From NCBI GenBank assembly GCA_038329645.1, contig JBBQNG010000001.1:1-64000 (forward strand): a DNA stretch of 64,000 nucleotides, given 5' to 3'. The notes under the pieces were generated by a model. The model was not told the DNA's origin. It saw nothing but the letters and a program-made list of their open reading frames with translations, and searched no databases. The stretch's first letter is position 1, and each line of letters starts with the position of its first letter. This DNA comes from SZAS-79 sp038329645 (GTDB lineage Bacteria; Pseudomonadota; Gammaproteobacteria; Burkholderiales; SG8-39). The translations under genes were made by a program, and so were the position numbers. This document shows, piece after piece, positions 52,301-59,777 of this stretch.

Positions 52301-54345
52301 TCTTCCTGCTGCCAAAGATTCATTACCTGCTCGACCGCCCATGCCGCCTCTCCCAGGCGCATCAGGCCGACCATCCGGCCGCTTCCCTTCAGGGTGTGAA
52401 ATCCTCGCCTGATCAGGGTGAGTTCGGCGAGGTTGGAAGGCTGGGCGCGGCAGATCCGGAGGCTTTGCGCGATCGTCTCGAGCACGCCAACGGCTTCCTC
52501 CAGGAAGATCGCGAGCAGTTCCTGGTCGATGACCTCGTCGCTCTCGCCGCTCAGGCGCTCGGCCTCGGCCGAGGGCGCTTCGATAGGGGGGGTTATGTCG
52601 ACGCCCGGCTCTTCGGCGAGCTCGGGTTCCGCCTTGACCGGCGCGGACGCGGTCGGCGCTGCGGCGAGAATGGGCTGCATAGCCACCGCGAAATCGGCTT
52701 TGCCCAGTCGCAGGGCATCGAGGTAAAAGCCCAGTCCCGACAGGATCTGGGCGACCTCCTCGAACTCACGCAACTCGGGCCGCGTCGCCGCATTCGCGAA
52801 CGCGTGGATCTTTTCCTGGCAACGTGCCATCGCAGCGGCCGCATCTTCCTCGCCGAGCAGGGCTAGCGCGCCGGCCACCTGGTGGCTCGCCGGCTCTAGC
52901 GCGGACAGCTCCGCAACTTTTGAGGGATCGCGGAAGTAGGTATCGAGGGCCTGCTCGATCCGGTGCAGGTTGGCCTGCATCTCTGCGACGGTGCTGTCAA
53001 TCGCAAGCTTTTCCTGTGCGCGCCGCGTCATGGCGTCGATCAGCGGCAGGCTCAGCGTAACGTCCGGGTCCTGCTTGCCGAACGCTGCCGCCCCCAGGCG
53101 TGCCAGCATCACCCGCGCCTGTGCATTGAACTCGGGTGTGAGCTGCGCATAATTTTCCACCGCGTTCTCGACCACGAGGAGCGCGGTGGCCACTTCCATG
53201 CCGACCGACTCGCTCATCTTGGCCGGGTTGGTGACCAGGTAGGCCGCGATCACTGCAAGCTCGCGCGCAAGCTCGGCGAGCTCCGCGCTGCCAAGCGAGC
53301 CGCTCTCGTCCTTGATGACGTCGGCGTGGCGCGCGAAGACCGCCAGCGAGGCCTCCGCGCCCGATGCAAACCGGTTCCACGCATCTTTGGCATTGACGAT
53401 TTCGTCGCGCAGCGCAATCGCTGTCGGGGCCCGCTGGGCCTGGTCGGTCTCGGGCCCGCTTGAGGGCAGCGAGCCCTGCAGCCCGAAGGCCTGCTGGGCC
53501 TCGCGAACCCTCTCGCCGGAAGACTGGCCCGAGGGGGTGACCTTGGCGATCCAGTAGAGCACTTCGCGCAGCAGCCGTTCCGGCACTGCGGGCGACCCCT
53601 CGGTCATGCGGCGCATCTGTTGCTCGACCTTTGAGCCGAGCAGTTTCACACCCGCCTCGAGGGGCAGGCTGCCCTCGGCCAGGGCCTGATAAAAGGCCCC
53701 GGCGGCCCACCAGAAGGCGCGCTGCGCCGGCACGAGCTGGACCGCCTCGATGCCGTCCACGGCGGTGAGCATGTCCTGGATGCTGGCCCCATCGGCCGGG
53801 TCCTTGAACCATTTCAGGAATCCGCGTTGGAACCGGCTGCGCTGGCCGCGCAGGTAGGTCTCGGTCTCGGCCGGGGAAAGCCGCACCGGATGATCCTCGC
53901 GCGGCGGCGGCTGCAGGGTCAGGTCGGGAAAATAGAGGTCGGCTTCGGACACGTCCTTAATGCCGCGCAGCGTGGCCAGTTCCTTGTGCAGGGGATACAG
54001 GCGCAGCGGCTGGTCGGGCATGCCGTCAAGCAGTTCCGCGAGGTACTTGCCGATTGCCTGCGTGGCGCGATCGAGCGCGTCAAACGCGCCGCTGCCAGGC
54101 TCGACCTTGCCCGCCTCGAGCTCGGCGACCAGCCTTTCGGTCTCCTCGAAAAAACGCGAAACGCCGGCGAGGCCGACGATCTGCACCGCCCCGTAGGCCT
54201 GGTGCAGGTGGGTCTGCGCCGCCTTGAGCGCCTTGCGGTCGGTCGGGTCCGCCGCAAATGCGCGCAGACTGCCGCGGGCGCGCTCCAGCGACGAGTCGAT
54301 CTCGTTCTTTACCCAGCTGAGCGGCCCGATATCTATGGCGCTAAT
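49309..54345 (-). CDS. pilL: Pil-Chp hybrid histidine kinase PilL/ChpA
   Basis: Large CheA-type kinase at the centre of the twitching chemosensory system (about 1678 residues). Order: N-terminal degenerate Hpt-like domain (THLHQAYGAVQIVGLAGV), further helical Hpt-like modules, three good Hpt domains (RRGFHTLKGSGRMVG, RAAHTLAGICGTVQV, RALHTLKGSARMAGV), dimerisation helices, HATPase (HLLRNSIAHGIENPE, LADDGAGLDL, GRGVGLDVV), CheW domain, and a C-terminal receiver (IMVVDDSLTVRKITG, LVDVEMPRMDGFDL). Coding extends upstream of the GTG at 54186, but no ATG/GTG/TTG exists before the in-frame stop; ATT at 54345 or ATA at 54336 are the candidates. Exact start unresolved. Confidence 0.88.
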   Translation of the reverse strand: MSAIDIGPLSWVKNEIDSSLERARGSLRAFAADPTDRKALKAAQTHLHQAYGAVQIVGLAGVSRFFEETERLVAELEAGKVEPGSGAFDALDRATQAIGKYLAELLDGMPDQPLRLYPLHKELATLRGIKDVSEADLYFPDLTLQPPPREDHPVRLSPAETETYLRGQRSRFQRGFLKWFKDPADGASIQDMLTAVDGIEAVQLVPAQRAFWWAAGAFYQALAEGSLPLEAGVKLLGSKVEQQMRRMTEGSPAVPERLLREVLYWIAKVTPSGQSSGERVREAQQAFGLQGSLPSSGPETDQAQRAPTAIALRDEIVNAKDAWNRFASGAEASLAVFARHADVIKDESGSLGSAELAELARELAVIAAYLVTNPAKMSESVGMEVATALLVVENAVENYAQLTPEFNAQARVMLARLGAAAFGKQDPDVTLSLPLIDAMTRRAQEKLAIDSTVAEMQANLHRIEQALDTYFRDPSKVAELSALEPASHQVAGALALLGEEDAAAAMARCQEKIHAFANAATRPELREFEEVAQILSGLGFYLDALRLGKADFAVAMQPILAAAPTASAPVKAEPELAEEPGVDITPPIEAPSAEAERLSGESDEVIDQELLAIFLEEAVGVLETIAQSLRICRAQPSNLAELTLIRRGFHTLKGSGRMVGLMRLGEAAWAVEQVMNLWQQEERAANASLHELVEFAHGAFAQWVSRLQAGEPQPDPQPIIDRADAVRRSEAPLLAPVPVTPPVPAPKAPLQDVLPAESIAAEDTVRIGGLVISASLFTVFANEARQHLETLEREIAQAAAGRTVGVREELVRAAHTLAGICGTVQVNAMHDLGGAFEGALLRLKNRATGIAPEELSLAHDSVQALKMMYEGVLERAVPGAATKLIARLGAITGEAARLAAPDDEEATPTAAEPRAASSLEEALAGDEPEERRQRRLEDEIDHQLLPIFLEEAGELVPHIGELLRTWRAEPTGFEAARALQRALHTLKGSARMAGVMGLGELTHNMETRVENAIALNLTPGQFFDDLETSYDRMGLLLERVQQPQEETAPSVRPATPVASAAAPPVEPVLPREEAKVHAMMRVRADVLEKLVNEAGEIAIARSRVETEMHGLKTALVELTENVARLRRELREIEIAAESQLASRMHATQEKDRQFDPLEFDRFTRFQELTRMMAESVNDVSTVQQTLNKVADDTDSALAAQARLNRELQQDLMRIRMVPIGSIVERLHRIVRQASKELGKRANLDIRGVNVELDRSALERITGPLEHLLRNSIAHGIENPEMRVAQGKPAMGEISLEVRQEGNEVTLVLADDGAGLDLARIRAKAIAQGLLGADETRSDQQLAELVFAPGLSTAESVTELAGRGVGLDVVMSEVSGLGGRIELAFTPALGTRFTIRLPLTTAVIQAVLVKVGSRTYALPSVMVEQVQQMRQELLVRAKQAGAIEWAGRRYPLYHLPTLLDEPGTALPLEPRRFTPVLLVRSGVEAVAIEVDDMLGNQEVVVKHIGPQLARVPGIAGATVLGTGEIVMILNPVPLAARPVSAREVVTSPHVQVPAVPAQPRIMVVDDSLTVRKITGRLLAREGYRVFTARDGVEALELLAEAVPDVMLVDVEMPRMDGFDLTRNVRADARFKNVPIIMITSRTAEKHRNYALSLGVNVFLGKPYQEDELLRHIAGFIAGS

Positions 54346-54384
54346 CCTTCGGCGGGGGTTGGACGGTCACGTGCTTCGCGCGGA

Positions 54385-56499
54385 TCAGAGTTTGAAATTC
54401 GCCACCGAGCTCTTCAGGTCGCGGGCCAGCGTCGCGAGCTGACCGACCGACTGCGCGGTGCGCTTGGTGCCCTCGGTGGCCTGCTCGGTGATCCCCAGGA
54501 TGTTGCGCATGCTCACAGCCACTGCGCCCGCCGCTTTGGCCTGCGTCTGGGTGGTCTGCGAAATCGTCTCGATCAGCTGGGCAAGCTTTTTGGACACTTC
54601 GCCGATTTCGGCCAGCGCCTGGCCCGCGTTGTCCGAGAGCTTCGCGCCCTCGACCACGCCCTGGGTACTCTTCTCCATCGCCGATACCGCGTCCTGCGTG
54701 TCGGTCTGAATCGTTTTCACGATGGCGCCGATCTGCTTCGTCGCTTCGCCGGAGCGCTCGGCGAGGCGCTGCACTTCCTCGGCCACCACCGTGAAGCCGC
54801 GGCCCGCCTCGCCAGCCGAGGCCGCCTGGATCGCCGCGTTCAGGGCCAGCACGTTGGTCTGCTCGGTGATGTCGGAGATCAGCTCGACGATCTCGCCGAT
54901 CTCCTGGGACGACTCGCCCAGCCGCTTGATCCGTTTCGCGGTTTCCTGGATCTGGTCGCGAATGTCGTTCATGCCCGAGATGGCGTCCTGCACCGCCTGC
55001 TGGCCCTTTTCGGCCGCGGCGAGCGATGCCCTCGCGACGCCAGCGGACTGCGTCGCGCTGCTCGACACGTCGTTGATGGTGCGGGCCATGCCGAGCACCT
55101 GCGCGCTGGTGTTCTTGATCTCCTGGGACTGCTTGTCGTTATCGGAGAGCATCTGCACCGTGGTCTGCTGGGCGGAATCCGAGGCCACCGTCACCTGGTC
55201 GGCCGCCGCGGTGATGCGGCTCACCAGGCTGCGCAACTCCTCGATGGCGAAATTGACGGAGTCGGCAACCGCGCCGGTGATGTCCTCGCTGACCGTTGCG
55301 CGCACGGTAAGGTCGCCCTCGGCGAAGTTCTGCATTTCGTTCATCAGGCGCAGGATCGCGGCCTGGTTCTGCTCGTTCTGCTGCCTGACCGCGGCCTGCT
55401 GTTTCTCCGCCTCCTCGCGCCTGCGCTGCTCGTCGCGCACGAAGGCCACCGCGATCAGGGCGGCGACATCGAGCGCCGCAAGTCCCAGCAGCAACACCAG
55501 GTAGATTGTCTTGCTCCCCACCAGGTCGGCGTCGTATTCGGTGGCGACTTTCTCCGTCTCCTGCAGAAGCTTTTCGGAATCGGCAAAGATTGCCGCGGCC
55601 GCATTTTTGGCGGCGATCAGGCGCTGCATGTTGCCCAGGATCGCAGAAGCCGAATCCTGGTACGTCTTGAACGCAGTCGCCAGCTCCTCCAGCCGGGCGG
55701 AGGTTTCCGGATCCTTGGCGGGCGCGACACGCATCTGCGCGTTGCCGTCACGCAGAGCGGCAAGCAGCGTGCGGAATTCGTTGGTGTCCTTGCCGAGGAG
55801 GAAAGCCACCTCGGAGTCGACCGTTTCCCCGGCAAGCAGCGCGTTGGCGTTTTTCGCCAGGCGCTGGGTAAGCATCACCAGCTGGCCTGCGGTGGAGATT
55901 TCTCGCGTGGAAGCGGCGCTCTGCAGCTTGAGCGCCTGCACCCGTTCCGCGAGATCCAGGAGCTGTGGGTTGGAGCCGTTTATCTGGGCAACCGCGGCGC
56001 CCAGTCCGACCAGGTTCTTTTGCTCCTTGAGGAGCGTCGAAGCGTTCTGCTCGGTCTTCTGCCACTCTTTCGCCAGCGCCTCGAGGGCCGGCTGGATCCT
56101 GTCGGGCGAGGGTGGGACGGTCACACCGCCCGACTCGCCGCCCTTTATCAAGCGATCGAGGATCGCCGTGAACGCGTCGCGGCTTGCAGCCACCTGCTTG
56201 AACGCTTCCGGGTTGCCGAGCAGGCTTTGCTGCGCGGCTTTCGCAAGCCGCTGCGAAAGCATCCGGAGCTGGCCAGCGTCTGCGATGTAGACGGTGCCGT
56301 ACTTCGACTCGCGCGCGTTGAGGAACACCAGGACCCCAGCTAAGACCAGCAGGACCAGCAGCAGTGGGACCAAGACGAGACGCAGGTTCTTGCCCGCCAG
56401 GGCGGAGCGGAAGCCGGCGGGCCGCCGTGCGGCGGGATTGGGGTCCGGCGCCTTGGGGGCCGCCCTGGGTCCGAGTTTGAAAGGCAGTTTTAACGCCAT
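54385..56499 (-). CDS. pilJ: Twitching motility methyl-accepting protein PilJ
   Basis: Chemoreceptor of the Pil-Chp system; it senses surface contact or ligands and signals to PilL through PilI. The 704-residue protein has a basic/Pro N-terminus, first membrane helix at about 38-60 (LRLVLVPLLLVLLVLAGVL), a periplasmic part with two PilJ-N repeats (IADAGQLRMLSQRLAKAAQQ and ISTAGQLVMLTQRLAKNANA), a second helix (TIYLVLLLGLAALDVAALIA), a HAMP region, and a signalling hairpin (NAAIQAASAGEAGRGFTVVA). It ends 39 bases before the likely pilL start. Confidence 0.95.
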   Translation of the reverse strand: MALKLPFKLGPRAAPKAPDPNPAARRPAGFRSALAGKNLRLVLVPLLLVLLVLAGVLVFLNARESKYGTVYIADAGQLRMLSQRLAKAAQQSLLGNPEAFKQVAASRDAFTAILDRLIKGGESGGVTVPPSPDRIQPALEALAKEWQKTEQNASTLLKEQKNLVGLGAAVAQINGSNPQLLDLAERVQALKLQSAASTREISTAGQLVMLTQRLAKNANALLAGETVDSEVAFLLGKDTNEFRTLLAALRDGNAQMRVAPAKDPETSARLEELATAFKTYQDSASAILGNMQRLIAAKNAAAAIFADSEKLLQETEKVATEYDADLVGSKTIYLVLLLGLAALDVAALIAVAFVRDEQRRREEAEKQQAAVRQQNEQNQAAILRLMNEMQNFAEGDLTVRATVSEDITGAVADSVNFAIEELRSLVSRITAAADQVTVASDSAQQTTVQMLSDNDKQSQEIKNTSAQVLGMARTINDVSSSATQSAGVARASLAAAEKGQQAVQDAISGMNDIRDQIQETAKRIKRLGESSQEIGEIVELISDITEQTNVLALNAAIQAASAGEAGRGFTVVAEEVQRLAERSGEATKQIGAIVKTIQTDTQDAVSAMEKSTQGVVEGAKLSDNAGQALAEIGEVSKKLAQLIETISQTTQTQAKAAGAVAVSMRNILGITEQATEGTKRTAQSVGQLATLARDLKSSVANFKL

Positions 56500-56526
56500 G
56501 AATCCTCCGTTGATGCTGCTGTACGG

Positions 56527-57042
56527 CTAGTGGACCGCTATTTCCAGAAATTCGCGCTGCGCAAGCAGCTGTTGGGCATCGAGCTCGCGCCAGAGCCGTC
56601 CTTCCTTATCGTGCCAGGCGGCCGCGCACCATGCCGCGCGGTATTCGGTGGCGGTCTCCGGCGCGTATTCGACTACGCTGCGCAGTCCGGCCAGGCGGGT
56701 GACGAGCAGGGCACAATTCACCCCCATCGGCTGGCCGACCAGCAACAGGCGGTTCTCCGGCCCCCTGACAGTGGGCGCCTGGCCCAGGAAGGCGCCGAAA
56801 TCGGTGATGCCGTAAAGCGATCCGCGGATATTGGCCACGCCCATGAACCATTCCCGCGTCAGCGGCACATGCTGAATTTCGGGGACCTGCAGCACTTCGC
56901 CGGAGCTGTCGAGCCGCGCGAGCCAGTAGGTGCCGCCCGCCTCGAAACCCAGGCGCGCGGACGGCGCAGCCTCACTCGCTGCTGCCTTGAGCCGGCTTGC
57001 GAGCCCTTCCTGGAATTCCTTCAGGCTTACGCGTCGTGACAT
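56527..57042 (-). CDS. pilI: CheW-like adaptor PilI
   Basis: Couples PilJ to PilL. The 171-residue protein is a single CheW domain: GFEAGGTYWLARLDSSGEVL, VPLTREWFMGVANIRGSLYG, ITDFGAFLG and NRLLLVGQPMGVNCALLVTR. It lies four bases after pilH and 27 bases before pilJ. The end of the chain (LDAQQLLAQREFLEIAVH) corresponds to the last CheW strand and helix. Function follows from position and fold. Confidence 0.93.
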   Translation of the reverse strand: MSRRVSLKEFQEGLASRLKAAASEAAPSARLGFEAGGTYWLARLDSSGEVLQVPEIQHVPLTREWFMGVANIRGSLYGITDFGAFLGQAPTVRGPENRLLLVGQPMGVNCALLVTRLAGLRSVVEYAPETATEYRAAWCAAAWHDKEGRLWRELDAQQLLAQREFLEIAVH

Positions 57043-57046
57043 CGCG

Positions 57047-57412
57047 TCATCCGAGAGCGGCTATCTTGGCTGCCAGTTCTTCCACGTTGACTGGCTTGAC
57101 GATGTAGTCGCGGGCGCCCTGCCGCATGCCCCAGATCCGGTCGGTCTCCTGCGATTTGGTGGTGCAGATGATTACCGGGATGTGCTTGGTCGCCTCGTCC
57201 TTGGCGATCTGGCGGGTGGCCTGGAATCCGTTCGATCCCGGCATCACCACATCCATGAGCACGAGCTCGGGCAGCTCGGTGCGAGCTTTCGCAACGCCTT
57301 CCTCCCCGCTCTCGGCCAGCACGACCTGGTAGCCGAGCTTCGACAAGGCCTCGAGCATGAACTGGCGCTCGGTAGGTGAATCGTCTACGACAAGGATTTT
57401 CTTTATCGGCAT
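57047..57412 (-). CDS. pilH: Single-domain response regulator PilH
   Basis: CheY-like output of the Pil-Chp array, in Pseudomonas linked to PilT-driven retraction. The 121-residue receiver shows ILVVDDSPTERQFMLEAL, phospho-acceptor in LVLMDVVMPGSNGFQATRQI, VIICTTKSQETDRIWGMRQG (Thr/Ser switch) and DYIVKPVNVEEL with the Lys. The TTKSQETDRxWGMRQGA stretch is the PilH hallmark that separates it from PilG. It is between pilG and pilI. Confidence 0.95.
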   Translation of the reverse strand: MPIKKILVVDDSPTERQFMLEALSKLGYQVVLAESGEEGVAKARTELPELVLMDVVMPGSNGFQATRQIAKDEATKHIPVIICTTKSQETDRIWGMRQGARDYIVKPVNVEELAAKIAALG

Positions 57413-57435
57413 GGGTGTCTCGGTGAATCCTGGAA

Positions 57436-57855
57436 TCAGCCGCCCTCGGCGGCGCCGCGCACATGCGCGCTTACGGTCTTAAGCAAGCTGTCCTTGGTGA
57501 ACGGCTTCGTTAGGTATTCGTCGGAGCCCACCATCCGGCCGCGCGCGCGGTCGAAGAGGCCGTCTTTCGAGGACAGCATGATGACCGGCGTGGCGGCGAA
57601 CTTTGGATTTTTCTTGATCAGCGCGCAGGTCTGGTAGCCGTCCAGGCGCGGCATCATGATGTCCACGAACACGACTCCAGGCAGGTGGTCGGCGATCTTC
57701 GCCAGCGCGTCGAACCCGTCCTCGGCGAGGATTACGGTGGCGCCGGCCTGCAGGAGGAAAATCTCCGCGCTGCGGCGGATGGTGTTCGAGTCGTCGATCA
57801 CCATTACCTTCACGCCGGCAAGACTGCCCTTCGTTTCGGCAGTCATGTCTGCCAT
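57436..57855 (-). CDS. pilG: Single-domain response regulator PilG
   Basis: CheY-like output linked to pilus extension. The 139-residue protein has a short N-terminal tail, KVMVIDDSNTIRRSAEIFLL, phospho-Asp region VVFVDIMMPRLDGYQTCALI, VIMLSSKDGLFDRARGRMVG and SDEYLTKPFTKDSLLKTV, the diagnostic PilG sequence. It is the first gene of pilGHIJL; the 173 bases upstream (57856-58028) hold no gene and should contain the operon promoter. Confidence 0.95.
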   Translation of the reverse strand: MADMTAETKGSLAGVKVMVIDDSNTIRRSAEIFLLQAGATVILAEDGFDALAKIADHLPGVVFVDIMMPRLDGYQTCALIKKNPKFAATPVIMLSSKDGLFDRARGRMVGSDEYLTKPFTKDSLLKTVSAHVRGAAEGG

Positions 57856-58028
57856 GCCAGCCCCCTATCGTCCTCGATCTGTCGCGCGTCCACCCGGCGC
57901 CAAGCCGTTTGAATACTAGGCGCCAATATGAATTCAAAGCAAGGGCGCATGATCCCCGATGCGACAAGCTTTTTGCGGCGCCGCCTCGCGGGTCGCCACT
58001 AGCGCGCGAAAAAGCCCTGCGGCCGGTG

Positions 58029-58211
58029 CTAGATCTCCACCATCTCGAAGTCGTCCTTGCGCGCGCCGCATTCCGGGCAGGTCCAGTTGATTGGCACGTC
58101 TTCCCAGCGGGTGCCGGGCGCGATCCCTTCTTCCGGCAGGCCCGCAGCTTCGTCGTAGATCCAGCCGCAAATGAGGCACATCCAGCTGCGGAACTCCTTG
58201 TTTTCGGACAT
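58029..58211 (-). CDS. rubA: Rubredoxin
   Basis: Small one-iron electron carrier. The 60-residue protein has both iron-binding loops: MCLICGWIYDEAAGLPEEGI (CxxCG) and WTCPECGARKDDFEMVE (CPxCG), with the aromatic core typical of rubredoxins. Candidate partners are alkane or diiron oxygenases or oxidative-stress reductases, none nearby. It is divergent from thiD across 106 bases and upstream of pilG on the same strand, a frequent neighbourhood in betaproteobacteria. Confidence 0.96.
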   Translation of the reverse strand: MSENKEFRSWMCLICGWIYDEAAGLPEEGIAPGTRWEDVPINWTCPECGARKDDFEMVEI

Positions 58212-58317
58212 GAGAAAGGCACGGGTGAGTTAAAATGGCCCGGCATATTAACTTATCCGCGAGTCTCCCGCGCCGCTGCGCCATACCGAGCACGGCTCGC
58301 ATCGGTTCCGCCTCTCC

Positions 58318-59166
58318 ATGCCCTCCCTGCCGCCCATCGTGCTTACATTTGCGGCCTCCGATCCGACCGGGGGCGCCGGGCTGCAGGCGGACCTCCTTAC
58401 GCTTGCGAGCATGGGGTGCCATCCGCTCTCCGTGGTGACCGCGCTGACCGTGCAGGACACCCGCGGTGTCGACGACGTGCTCGCTATCGACAGCGACTGG
58501 GTGGCCGACCAGGCAAGGAAGCTCCTCGAGGACATGCCGATAGCCGCCTTCAAGCTCGGCGTCCTTGGTTCAATCGAAAACATCACGGCAATCGCGGAAA
58601 TCATTTCCGACTACCCGGAAGTGCCCGTTATCCTCGACCCGGTGCTCGCCTCGGGACGCGGCGATACCCTGGCCGGCGAAGACATGATCCTCGCGATGCG
58701 CGAGCTGATCGTGCCGCAGACCACCGTGCTCACGCCCAACAGCATGGAGGCGCGGCGCCTTGCCGAAGAGGACGAGGAGGGCGAGGACCCGCCGCTTGCG
58801 GAATGCGCGTCGCGCCTGGTCCTGCTGGGATGCGAATTCGTCCTGATCACGGGAACGCACGAAAACACGCCCGAGGTCATCAATACGCTTTACGGCGAGG
58901 AAGGAGTGGTGCGCAGCGACCGCTGGAAGAGGCTGCCGGGCAGCTTCCATGGCTCGGGTTGCACGCTTGCCTCGGCGATTGCCGCGACCATGGCCAACGG
59001 GCTGGATGTCCCCGAGGCGGTGCGCGAAGCCCAGGAGTACACCTGGCAGGCGCTCGCGCACGGGTTTCGTCCGGGCATGGGGCAGCACCTGCCGGACCGC
59101 TTCTTTTGGGCGCGCGAAGTCGATGGCGAAGGTACGCAGTCGGATAAGGACGGCGAGGACCGATGA
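58318..59166 (+). CDS. thiD: Hydroxymethylpyrimidine (phosphate) kinase ThiD
   Basis: Phosphorylates HMP and HMP-P for thiamine synthesis. The 282-residue ribokinase-fold protein shows LTFAASDPTGGAGLQADLLT, VVTALTVQDTRGV, VILDPVLASGRGDTL, VLTPNSMEARRLAEE and the anion-hole FHGSGCTLASAIAATMANG with the catalytic Asp of the family replaced in place by Gly-Ser-Gly-Cys as is usual for ThiD. Starts divergently from rubredoxin; overlaps thiE by four bases. Confidence 0.94.
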   Translation: MPSLPPIVLTFAASDPTGGAGLQADLLTLASMGCHPLSVVTALTVQDTRGVDDVLAIDSDWVADQARKLLEDMPIAAFKLGVLGSIENITAIAEIISDYPEVPVILDPVLASGRGDTLAGEDMILAMRELIVPQTTVLTPNSMEARRLAEEDEEGEDPPLAECASRLVLLGCEFVLITGTHENTPEVINTLYGEEGVVRSDRWKRLPGSFHGSGCTLASAIAATMANGLDVPEAVREAQEYTWQALAHGFRPGMGQHLPDRFFWAREVDGEGTQSDKDGEDR

Positions 59167-59777
59167 AGGGCCTCTACGCCATCACTCCCGATACCGCTTC
59201 CACGGCGGACCTCGCCCGGATGGTCCGCGATGCGCTGCGCGGCGGTATCGATGTTCTGCAGTATCGCAACAAGTCGGCCGACCCGGCGTTACGCAGGGAG
59301 CAGGCGCAAATGCTTCTGCGCTTGACGCGCCCGGTGCGTGTGCCGCTCATAGTCAACGACGATGTCGCCCTCGCTGCCGATATCGATGCCGACGGCGCCC
59401 ACGTCGGCCGTGACGACGGCGAAGTCGCGGCAGCGCGCCGCGCGCTGCCGGGAAAACTGCTGGGCGCCTCGTGCTATGCCAGCCTCGAGTCTGCCCGGGC
59501 CGCTATCGCCGACGGGGCCGATCACGTCGCGTTCGGCAGCGTTTTCGCCTCGGGCACCAAGCCCGACGCGCGACGCGCCCCGCTCTCGCTATTTGCCCGG
59601 GCCCGCAGCCTTGGCGTGCCGCTGGTGGCCATAGGCGGCATAACCGCCGACAACGCGCTATCCGCCGTCACCGCGGGGGCCGATTGCGTCGCAGTCATCT
59701 CCGACCTCTTCGGCGCGCCCGACATCGCGGGCCGCGCTGCCCTCTACCGCGGTATTTTCGAGAAGCACTACGCATGA
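59163..59777 (+). CDS. thiE: Thiamine-phosphate synthase ThiE
   Basis: Joins HMP-PP and the thiazole phosphate to thiamine phosphate. The 204-residue TIM barrel has LYAITPDTASTADLA, GGIDVLQYRNKSADP, VPLIVNDDVALAADIDADG and AHVGRDDG for pyrophosphate/Mg binding, HVAFGSVFASGTKPDA, and VAIGGITADNALSAVTAGA. It overlaps thiD and hemL by four bases each (ATGA), so the three are translationally coupled although hemL belongs to another pathway. Confidence 0.95.
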   Translation: MKGLYAITPDTASTADLARMVRDALRGGIDVLQYRNKSADPALRREQAQMLLRLTRPVRVPLIVNDDVALAADIDADGAHVGRDDGEVAAARRALPGKLLGASCYASLESARAAIADGADHVAFGSVFASGTKPDARRAPLSLFARARSLGVPLVAIGGITADNALSAVTAGADCVAVISDLFGAPDIAGRAALYRGIFEKHYA

